Shown here: positions 1 to 5,293 of the stretch, one piece after another
Layout of the letters: each line of letters opens with the position of its first letter
How positions within the stretch are numbered: the stretch's first letter is position 1
From: Gammaproteobacteria bacterium
GTDB taxonomy: Bacteria > Pseudomonadota > Gammaproteobacteria > Pseudomonadales > Halieaceae
DNA: 5,352 nt
NCBI GenBank assembly: GCA_018222695.1
Contig: JAAEZV010000129.1
Coordinates: 1-5,352, forward strand
Direction of reading: 5' to 3'
The notes under the pieces: generated by a model
Databases searched by the model: none
What the model saw: only the letters and a program-made list of their open reading frames with translations
Told to the model about the DNA's origin: nothing
Program-made: the position numbers and the translations under genes

Positions 1-136
1 GTGCGTTTGGTCTGGCAATCACATGGCGTTCAGCGTGCTTTTCGCAGTAAGCCTGAGCCGCGTCAATTTTTCTTCCCACCACCAGCGGCTTCAGTTACAT
101 TTCTGGCCATTCAGGGGGCCATGGATGCGAGGACTC

Positions 137-167
137 CATCGCGGTTCCTGCACGAGAACTCGCGATG
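137..167 (+). promoter_or_regulatory. Strong stem-loop / inverted repeat in the leader of the carnitine operon
   Basis: Bases 137-147 (CATCGCGGTTC) pair with 156-167 (GAAC, one unpaired T at 160, then CGCGATG). This gives an 11-bp stem with a single bulge and an 8-base loop (CTGCACGA). Neither strand has a T-run after the stem, so it is not a typical intrinsic terminator. It lies about 40 bases before the ribosome binding site of the hydroxylase gene. It could be a leader RNA hairpin or a protein-binding site; which one cannot be decided from sequence. The upstream bases ATGGA (121-125) could pair with TCCAT (135-139), which would compete with the base of this stem. Confidence 0.5.
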
Positions 168-191
168 CCCGGCACCGCGGACCACACAGCC

Positions 192-202
192 ACCACAGTG
201 GT
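192..202. promoter_or_regulatory. Short perfect palindrome before the first ribosome binding site
   Basis: ACCAC-A-GTGGT is a perfect 11-base inverted repeat with a one-base centre, ending 5 bases before the purine-rich ribosome binding site. It may be a small operator half-site pair or chance. CACCA at 191-195 could also pair with TGGTG at 204-208, which would touch the first base of the Shine-Dalgarno sequence. The functional assignment is a guess. Confidence 0.2.
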
Positions 203-207
203 TTGGT

Positions 208-214
208 GAGGGAG
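208..214 (+). promoter_or_regulatory. Ribosome binding site that sets the GTG start at 224
   Basis: GAGGGAG lies 9 bases before GTG at 224, a normal Shine-Dalgarno distance. The only upstream ATG in this frame is at 23, which would add 67 residues with no resemblance to the family, so this site decides the start. Confidence 0.6.
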
Positions 215-223
215 ATTTGCATC

Positions 224-1453
224 GTGAGGACGCAACATGACCTTTCTGCGGCGCTATTAACCCCCGATTTCTATCATTATGCGTCCGCTCCAATTGCCGC
301 TGTCACAGCAGGCGATGACGCACTCGTTTTGAGTTGGCCTGATGGCCGTCAGTTGAGCTGCCATCGTTTCTGGCTGCGGGAAAACACGCTGGGTCACGGC
401 GGCATCGACCCCGCCACTCGCGAAGGCATCATGGACCCCGCTGAGCTATCCGACGCGATGCAGATTATGGCCTTTGAACTCACCGCATCGGGCGATCTAA
501 GCGTGACTTGGGCGCCGGACGGTGCCGATGAGAGTGTGGTCAGCACTTATCACTCGGGCTGGCTCAGGCACATCGCGGAGGGGCAACACCTCCCAGAGAG
601 CTGGGTGCCCGCCCCTGAGGCTTGGACCGCTTCTGCGCTGCCGGCGCCGCCGCGCCGTCAGGCTGATGCGGTGCTTAAGGACGATGACGCGCTTTGCGAC
701 ATGCTCAACGACCTGTTGCGTTTGGGTGTGTGTGTAGTTGAGCAGGCACCCAATGAGCCAGGGTTTCTCACTGAACTCGCCGCGCGCATTGGCCCGGTGC
801 GCGACAGCAACTTTGGTTTGCTGTGGGATGTCAAAGCCGACGTCAATCTGGCGGGCGACGCCAAAACCAACACGACGGCCAATACGGGATTCCGGCTGGG
901 CCCGCATACCGACCTGCCCACCCGGGAAATCCCGCCGGGCTTCCAGTTTTTGCATTGCCTGATCAACGAGGCCGATGGCGGGGAATCGACGCTGACCGAT
1001 GGCGCGGCGCTGATTGACGAGCTCAAGGCAACCCGCCCGGATGACTACGAGATTCTGAGCACCCGGCGCTGGGTCTTTTTTAACCGCGGCCCCGGTATTG
1101 ATCACCGCTTCTCGGCACCCATTATTGACCCGCTGGGTGGCGAGGGTGTGCCGACGATTCGGGCGTTCTACCCGGTGCGCGCCTTCCCGGATATGCCGGA
1201 TGCCGACGTGGGTGAGGCCTACGCCGCGCTACGGCGCTTCCATGCACTTTCCGACGACCCCCGGTTTGAGCTGACCTTCCGGCTCGGCCCCGGCGACATC
1301 ATGTGCTTTGATAACCGGCGGGTGATGCACGGTCGCAAAGCGTTTTCAGGCTCGGGTCAGCGCCACCTGCAGGGGGTGTATATTGATCGCGACGAGATCC
1401 TGTCGACCGCACGGGCGGTCAATCGGGCCCGCGCTGCGCGGCAGGCGCCGTAA
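224..1453 (+). CDS. Gamma-butyrobetaine hydroxylase-type Fe(II)/2-oxoglutarate dioxygenase
   Basis: Predicted cytoplasmic protein of 409 residues, the usual length for the family. Family members hydroxylate gamma-butyrobetaine to L-carnitine using 2-oxoglutarate and O2. Residues about 32-118 match the N-terminal gamma-butyrobetaine hydroxylase-like domain (SWPDGRQLSCHRFWLREN), and about 150-395 are the TauD-like double-stranded helix. Iron ligands are His228 and Asp230 (GPHTDLPTRE) and His369 (CFDNRRVMHGR); Arg380 (GQRHLQGVYIDRDE) is the likely 2-oxoglutarate anchor. SNFGLLWDV (195-203) resembles the substrate-side loop of bacterial homologues. The C-x-C-x2-C zinc cluster expected after WLR-[DE]-N is replaced by TLGHGG, so the structural zinc appears lost. 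The next two genes degrade carnitine, which supports a carnitine-forming role; trimethyllysine hydroxylase or a related quaternary-amine hydroxylase remains possible. The start was chosen by ribosome binding site and homology; an ATG at 237 in another frame makes the exact N-terminus uncertain. Confidence 0.85.
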   Translation: MRTQHDLSAALLTPDFYHYASAPIAAVTAGDDALVLSWPDGRQLSCHRFWLRENTLGHGGIDPATREGIMDPAELSDAMQIMAFELTASGDLSVTWAPDGADESVVSTYHSGWLRHIAEGQHLPESWVPAPEAWTASALPAPPRRQADAVLKDDDALCDMLNDLLRLGVCVVEQAPNEPGFLTELAARIGPVRDSNFGLLWDVKADVNLAGDAKTNTTANTGFRLGPHTDLPTREIPPGFQFLHCLINEADGGESTLTDGAALIDELKATRPDDYEILSTRRWVFFNRGPGIDHRFSAPIIDPLGGEGVPTIRAFYPVRAFPDMPDADVGEAYAALRRFHALSDDPRFELTFRLGPGDIMCFDNRRVMHGRKAFSGSGQRHLQGVYIDRDEILSTARAVNRARAARQAP

Positions 1454-1496
1454 CGCATCGTCAGTTGCCCAGAACCCATATCCATCACGACACATC

Positions 1497-1502
1497 AGGG
1501 GA
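1497..1502 (+). promoter_or_regulatory. Ribosome binding site for the BKACE gene
   Basis: AGGGGA sits 6 bases before the ATG at 1509. It selects this start over the in-frame ATG at 1521 and over longer upstream extensions of the frame that run into the hydroxylase gene. Confidence 0.6.
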
Positions 1503-1508
1503 CGCACC

Positions 1509-2420
1509 ATGCCACTGGCCATGCGAGACAAAGTTTTCATTACCGCGGCGTTAACGGGCTCCGGCAGTACGCAGGACCGCAGCGACAAGGTGCCACGCAG
1601 CCCCGAGCAAATCGCGACCGCGGCTATCGATGCGGCCAAAGCGGGCGCGGCGGTGGTGCACTGCCATGTGCGCGACCCGGAAACGGGCGCCCCGGATCGC
1701 GCCGTGCACCTTTACCGTGAGGTGGTGGAGCGCATACGGGAGTCTGATACCGATGTTGTGATCAACCTCACCGCCGGAATGGGAGGCGATATTGTCTTTG
1801 GCCCGACTGACGCGCCGTTGCCCCTGAGCGAGCAGGGCACCGACATGGTCTCGGCGGCGGAGCGGGTCGCGCACCTTGAGGCCTGTCTGCCCGAAATCGC
1901 CACGCTCGACTGCGGTACGATGAATTTCGCTGAGGCCGACTATGTGATGACCAACACCCCCGGCATGCTGCGTGATATGGCGAGCCGCATGGCCCATCTG
2001 GGTATTCGCATCGAGATCGAGGCCTTCGATACGGGTCATTTATGGCTCGCAAAGCAGTTGGTGAGTGAAGGGCTGATCCCGGCGCCGGTGATGGTGCAGC
2101 TCTGTATGGGCATTCCCTGGGGCGCGCCGGATGATCTCAATACCTTTATGGCGATGGTGAATAACGTGCCATCAGACTGGATTTACTCCGCTTTCTCGAT
2201 CGGTCGGCATCAGATGGCCTACGTTGCTGCGGCGGTACTGTCGGGAGGCAACGTGCGCGTGGGGCTTGAGGACAACCTCTGGCTGGAAAAAGGCCACCTC
2301 GCGACCAACGCCGAGTTGGTAGCCCGGGCGGTGACCATCGTTGAGGCCATGGGCGTGCAGATCATGACGCCGGATGAGGTTCGCGCTGAACTACAGTTGA
2401 CCAAACGGGCACTGCCCTGA
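1509..2420 (+). CDS. cdhC: BKACE-family 3-dehydrocarnitine cleavage enzyme (CdhC-like)
   Basis: A 303-residue protein of the beta-keto acid cleavage enzyme family (DUF849, related to 3-keto-5-aminohexanoate cleavage enzyme Kce), a TIM-barrel zinc enzyme. The dehydrocarnitine branch condenses 3-dehydrocarnitine with acetyl-CoA to give betainyl-CoA and acetoacetate. Visible motifs are FITAALTG (10-17), the zinc ligands His51 and His53 in VVHCHVRDPETG, INLTAGMGGD (85-94), LDCGTMNF (133-140), EAFDTGHLW (171-179), QLCMGIPWGAP (197-207) and RVGLEDN (250-256), where Arg250, Glu254 and Asp255 correspond to Kce Arg226, Glu230 (third zinc ligand) and Asp231. The GMGGD, FDTGHLW and GIPWGAP segments resemble, from memory, the Pseudomonas carnitine-cluster members. 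It starts 55 bases after the hydroxylase and overlaps the dehydrogenase gene by one base. The family is certain; the exact substrate rests mostly on neighbours. Confidence 0.88.
   Translation: MPLAMRDKVFITAALTGSGSTQDRSDKVPRSPEQIATAAIDAAKAGAAVVHCHVRDPETGAPDRAVHLYREVVERIRESDTDVVINLTAGMGGDIVFGPTDAPLPLSEQGTDMVSAAERVAHLEACLPEIATLDCGTMNFAEADYVMTNTPGMLRDMASRMAHLGIRIEIEAFDTGHLWLAKQLVSEGLIPAPVMVQLCMGIPWGAPDDLNTFMAMVNNVPSDWIYSAFSIGRHQMAYVAAAVLSGGNVRVGLEDNLWLEKGHLATNAELVARAVTIVEAMGVQIMTPDEVRAELQLTKRALP
2407..2417 (+). promoter_or_regulatory. Small palindrome in place of a Shine-Dalgarno at the cdhC/cdhA junction
   Basis: GGGCA-C-TGCCC occupies the position where a ribosome binding site for the ATG at 2420 would be expected. 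In RNA it could form a 4-bp stem (GGGC/GCCC) with a 3-base loop directly before the TGATG stop-start overlap. No purine-rich Shine-Dalgarno is visible, so coupled re-initiation by ribosomes finishing cdhC is likely. The structural role is inferred. Confidence 0.3.
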
Positions 2421-3385
2421 TGCCAACGGCGGCGATTATTGGCGGCGGGGTGATTGGCTCGGCCTGGGCGTCGCGGTTTTTACTCAACGGCTGGCATGTT
2501 CAATTTCACGACCCTGCACCCAATTCCGAGGCTGTGCTTAACATTGTTCTGGATAAAGCGCGTCGCTGGGTTCCCGAAGTTTACGACCGACTCCCGGAAG
2601 AGGGCGCCCTGACACTCTGCGGCGGCATTGCCGACGCCGTGAGTGGCGCTGACTGGGTGCAGGAGTCCACGCCCGAGCGGCTCGAGATCAAACAGGCGGT
2701 ACTGGCTGATATTCAGGTCAGCTGTGCGGCAGAGGCGATTGTTGCGTCCTCTACTTCGGGCTTTATGCCCTCGGAATTGCAGGCAGGTAGCGCTCGGCCC
2801 GAGCAGATTCTCGTCGCCCACCCGTATAACCCGGTTTATCTGTTGCCGATTGTAGAAGTGGTTCCTTCAGCGGCGGTGCCCGAGGAGACGGTGCAGCGCG
2901 CGGAAGCGCTGCTGCGCGACATTGGCATGAAGCCGATTACGCTACGGGCAGAAATCCCGGCCCATGTTGGAGATCGTTTGCTGGAGGCTGTTTGGCGCGA
3001 GGCGCTCTGGCTCATCAAAGACGGCGTGGCGACGACCGAGCAAATAGACGACATCATGACCCATGGTTTCGGTCTGCGATGGGCACAAAAGGGATTATTT
3101 GAAACCTATCGCACCGCGGGCGGTGAGGCCGGCATGAAGCACTTCCTTGAGCAATTTGGTCCTTGTCTGCAGTGGCCGTGGACCAAGCTCACCGACGTAC
3201 CGGACCTCGACGAAGAACTGATCGATCGCATTGTTGAGCAGTCCGATGCGCAAGCTGCCGGACGCTCGGTCAGCGAGCTAGAGGATGAGCGCGACGCCAA
3301 TCTGGTGGCCATGCTCAAAGCGCTGCGCAAGGAAGACACTGCGGCCGGCGCGTTTCTCAATCGCCTCGGGACTTCCAATGCCTGA
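2420..3385 (+). CDS. cdhA: L-carnitine 3-dehydrogenase (CdhA/LcdH-like)
   Basis: A 321-residue NAD-dependent dehydrogenase of the 3-hydroxyacyl-CoA dehydrogenase superfamily, predicted to oxidise L-carnitine to 3-dehydrocarnitine in the cytoplasm. The N-terminal Rossmann fold begins at once with AAIIGGGVIGSAW (4-16), followed by Asp31 at the end of the second strand, typical of NAD preference. VQESTPERLEIK (80-91), SSTSGFMPSE (110-119) and HPYNPVYLLPIVEVV (134-148, with His134, Asn137 and Glu146) are characteristic of carnitine dehydrogenases. The C-terminal helical domain has DRLLEAVWREALWLIKDGVATTEQID (185-210 region), GFGLRWAQKG and GGEAGMKHFLEQFGP. The length equals that of unfused Pseudomonas CdhA; the C-terminal thioesterase domain found in some fused homologues is absent. 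Its ATG overlaps the cdhC stop (TGATG), which implies co-expression with the enzyme that uses its product. Confidence 0.92.
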   Translation: MPTAAIIGGGVIGSAWASRFLLNGWHVQFHDPAPNSEAVLNIVLDKARRWVPEVYDRLPEEGALTLCGGIADAVSGADWVQESTPERLEIKQAVLADIQVSCAAEAIVASSTSGFMPSELQAGSARPEQILVAHPYNPVYLLPIVEVVPSAAVPEETVQRAEALLRDIGMKPITLRAEIPAHVGDRLLEAVWREALWLIKDGVATTEQIDDIMTHGFGLRWAQKGLFETYRTAGGEAGMKHFLEQFGPCLQWPWTKLTDVPDLDEELIDRIVEQSDAQAAGRSVSELEDERDANLVAMLKALRKEDTAAGAFLNRLGTSNA

Positions 3386-3407
3386 TTTGATCACCCATCG
3401 ACGCTAG
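3378..3407 (+). other. Possible nine-codon coupling ORF between cdhA and the phosphodiesterase gene
   Basis: An ATG at 3378, inside the end of cdhA in another frame, opens MPDLITHRR and stops with TAG at 3405-3407, two bases before the ATG at 3410. The phosphodiesterase gene has no visible Shine-Dalgarno, so translation of this tiny frame could deliver ribosomes to its start. There is no Shine-Dalgarno for the tiny ORF itself, so it would rely on ribosomes ending cdhA at 3385. This is speculative and may be chance. Confidence 0.15.
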
Positions 3408-3409
3408 CG

Positions 3410-4168
3410 ATGAGCATCGAGTTGGCAACACCGACTTTTTCCAACGAGCAGATTTGTGCCCACCGGGGCGCCAGCGGAAGCTATCCCGAGAATACCCGCG
3501 CCGCCTTTGATGCTGCGGCCAGTGTTGGCGCCGGGTGGATCGAGACTGACATTCAATGCCTCGCCGATGGCGAGCTCGTGATCTTTCACGATGATCATCT
3601 GGGGCGCACAGCATCGGGGTCGGCAAAGGTCACCTTACTGTCTTGGCCTGACATGGCTGGACTGGATATTGGTGGCTGGAAGGGCGATGCATTTGCTTCA
3701 CAGCGACCCCTGCGCTGCGAGGATCTGATTGCCTGGCAGGCTGAAACGTCGGACCGCCCGGGCATTGTGTGGGAAGTGAAGTGCGACGATGACCCTGGGG
3801 CGGTGGATGCCGCCGTTACGGCCGTCACCCAGCGACTTGCAGATATCGGTGATCATCGCTGTATTGTCTCGAGCTTCAGTCGCGATGTCTTATCTGCGCT
3901 CAGACCCCAGTTGCCCGAAATACCCATGGCGCTGATAGCGGAGGCGCTACCGGAGGACGGCGTCGCCTTTTGTCTCGAGCATGGGCTGGAGGGAATTCAT
4001 CTCGATGGCCATCAGGTCACTCACGATTCGGCGCGCGCAGTGCTGGAGGCCAACCTTGCGCTGCGCTGTTACACCATCAATGACGTTAAAGAGGCCCAGC
4101 GCCTCGCCGTGCTCGGTGCATCGATGGTCATGACCGATTTTCCCGAGCGATTTTTAAACGAGCACTAA
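3410..4168 (+). CDS. Glycerophosphodiester phosphodiesterase, UgpQ type
   Basis: A 252-residue single-domain GDPD-family TIM barrel, similar in length to E. coli UgpQ. With no signal peptide or membrane segment it is predicted cytoplasmic. It should hydrolyse glycerophosphodiesters, such as glycerophosphocholine, to sn-glycerol 3-phosphate and the free alcohol. Catalytic and metal residues are visible: His18-Arg19 in CAHRGASGSYPENT (17-29), Glu45 and Asp47 in WIETDIQCLADGELVIFHDD (43-62), His60 in the same stretch, and Glu122 in VWEVK. Late family landmarks are GIHLDGHQV (195-203), YTIND (221-225) and MTDFPERFL (241-249). It lies 24 bases after cdhA on the same strand, so it is probably co-transcribed. 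If glycerophosphocholine is the substrate, the released choline could feed the same glycine betaine pool as carnitine breakdown; that link is inference. The start lacks a clear ribosome binding site; TTG at 3422 is an alternative. Confidence 0.9.
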   Translation: MSIELATPTFSNEQICAHRGASGSYPENTRAAFDAAASVGAGWIETDIQCLADGELVIFHDDHLGRTASGSAKVTLLSWPDMAGLDIGGWKGDAFASQRPLRCEDLIAWQAETSDRPGIVWEVKCDDDPGAVDAAVTAVTQRLADIGDHRCIVSSFSRDVLSALRPQLPEIPMALIAEALPEDGVAFCLEHGLEGIHLDGHQVTHDSARAVLEANLALRCYTINDVKEAQRLAVLGASMVMTDFPERFLNEH

Positions 4169-4172
4169 TGGC

Positions 4173-5135
4173 TCAGTCTGGCAGGGTGCCCAGATCAAAA
4201 CCCGTTTCCTCTGGCACTGCCTCTGGCCAGTTTGTGCGCCATACCTCGCGGGAGACCGGCCCAACCGGGACCGGGGCGCGCTCATACCCGGGCTGGCAAT
4301 CGACCAAAGGCGCTACCACCACATCGTGTCGCGGTACGATAAAGAACGGAAAGCTATAGCGCTCCTTACCTGAGGCATTCACCACCTTGTGCGGTGTCGA
4401 GACAAAGTAGCCGCCTGACCACAGCTCAAGCAGGTCGCCAATGTTCACAACCATAGTGCCAGCCGGTGCTTCAACCTCGAGCCATTCGGATTGATCATGG
4501 GGCCGTAGCCACAGGCCGCCCACCGCATCTGGGAAGAGCAGGGTGAGGGCGTCGGTATCCTTGTGGGGATGAATACCAAAGCCATTATTCGGATTGCTGG
4601 GCGGGTAGTGCAGCAGCGTCATGTTGGTCAGGGGTTGATCAAAGTACGCCAGAAAATCGGCGATGTTCACCTTCATGATCTGTGCGATCAGAGCAAGCAG
4701 TCGTTGACCGGTGGCCTCGCAGGCCACCCAAAAGGCCTCGGCGGCCTGTTGTAGACCGGCCGGATCGTTTGGCCATCGATTGGGGCCATAAAGGTCACAG
4801 GCGGTGCAAAGTGGATCGTCGCCCGAGACCTCGGCGTGCAGCTTGTAGCCCTCGTACTGGTCGGGCGTCACCCCCTCAGTGTTGGGTGAGAAAAAGCCCA
4901 ACGGGATGTAGCCCCGATAGTTATCGGGCGTAATGCGCTCAGCCATCTTGTCGACCAGCGGGCGGTCGAAGTAGTCGACTAGCTGCTGCCGCAGATCGCT
5001 CACCAGTTTCTCCGGTATGCCATGCCCTCGCACCAGTACAAAGCCGATGTCGCAGAGCGCGCGCTCCAGCGTGGGCAGTATCTCTTTATCATCTCGTTCG
5101 AGATCAATCGTCGGGATAGCGAGCGATGAGGGCAT
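4173..5135 (-). CDS. Isopenicillin N synthase-type Fe(II)/2-oxoglutarate oxygenase, substrate unknown
   Basis: A 320-residue non-heme iron oxygenase of the IPNS/DIOX_N group. Residues about 6-110 form the N-terminal domain (AIPTIDLERDD at 6-16; DIGFVLVRGHGIP at 29-41), and about 170-270 form the catalytic jelly roll. Iron ligands are His191 and Asp193 (HPHKDTDALTLL) and His249 (STPHKVVNAS); Arg259 and Ser261 (ERYSFPFF) form the usual R-x-S 2-oxoglutarate site. NIGDLLELWSGGYFVSTPH (231-249) is a strong family signature. ATG at 5135 is preferred because GAGGAAA (5145-5151, read on the - strand) lies 9 bases before it and because the fold starts at once; ATG 5162 and GTG 5171 are in-frame alternatives adding 9 or 12 residues. 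It converges on the phosphodiesterase gene with 4 bases between the stop codons. The substrate cannot be inferred from motifs; this group is diverse and often annotated only as an oxidoreductase. Confidence 0.88.
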   Translation of the reverse strand: MPSSLAIPTIDLERDDKEILPTLERALCDIGFVLVRGHGIPEKLVSDLRQQLVDYFDRPLVDKMAERITPDNYRGYIPLGFFSPNTEGVTPDQYEGYKLHAEVSGDDPLCTACDLYGPNRWPNDPAGLQQAAEAFWVACEATGQRLLALIAQIMKVNIADFLAYFDQPLTNMTLLHYPPSNPNNGFGIHPHKDTDALTLLFPDAVGGLWLRPHDQSEWLEVEAPAGTMVVNIGDLLELWSGGYFVSTPHKVVNASGKERYSFPFFIVPRHDVVVAPLVDCQPGYERAPVPVGPVSREVWRTNWPEAVPEETGFDLGTLPD

Positions 5136-5144
5136 CAGTCTGGG

Positions 5145-5151
5145 TTTCCTC
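5145..5151 (-). promoter_or_regulatory. Ribosome binding site that sets the start of the IPNS-like gene
   Basis: Read on the - strand this is GAGGAAA, 9 bases before the ATG at 5135-5133. No comparable purine-rich site precedes the alternative upstream starts at 5162 and 5171, so it supports the shorter protein. Confidence 0.55.
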
Positions 5152-5293
5152 GGCGATCTCATGGCGGGCACAGCAGTAGAGAGACTTTTGTGTGCATGCT
5201 GCGCATCTTCGATGACGGGGGGCGGGGCTGTAAAGCTCCCGGATTGCTAGCTGATTCGCGCTGTGTCCGGGCTTTCCTAACGTCTCGTTCAGT

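Noticed and set aside
3..50. Possible C-terminal tail of an upstream + strand gene (AFGLAITWRSACFSQ then TAA)
   Set aside because: Only 15 residues are visible and nothing identifies them; an open frame this short at a window edge is expected by chance.
137..167. Stem-loop as an intrinsic terminator of an upstream gene
   Set aside because: No T-run follows the stem on either strand; the downstream bases are CCCGGCACC on the + strand and GAGTCC on the - strand.
23..223. Longer N-terminus for the hydroxylase starting at ATG 23
   Set aside because: The added 67 residues are rich in Arg and His, match nothing in the family, lack a ribosome binding site before ATG 23 and would read through the stem-loop. 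GTG 224 has a good ribosome binding site and gives the usual length.
1..240. Open frame of 79 residues running from the left edge to a TGA at 238-240
   Set aside because: The composition (QFFFPPPAAS, runs of Arg/Pro/His) resembles no family I know, it contains the long stem-loop at 137-167, and no start with a ribosome binding site is visible. It is more likely leader DNA.
497..1105. 202-residue open frame on the - strand inside the hydroxylase gene
   Set aside because: It is antisense to clearly conserved catalytic motifs, has an Arg/Gln/Val-rich composition typical of shadow frames in GC-rich DNA, and has no recognisable domain.
1551..2039. 162-residue open frame on the - strand inside the BKACE gene
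   Set aside because: Shadow of a strongly conserved coding region, with a His/Arg-rich composition and no family resemblance.
4140..4200. Bidirectional terminator between the convergent stop codons
   Set aside because: Only 4 bases separate the stops and I see no stem followed by a T-run. The TTTTTAAA at about 4149-4157 is inside the phosphodiesterase gene and has no adjacent hairpin.
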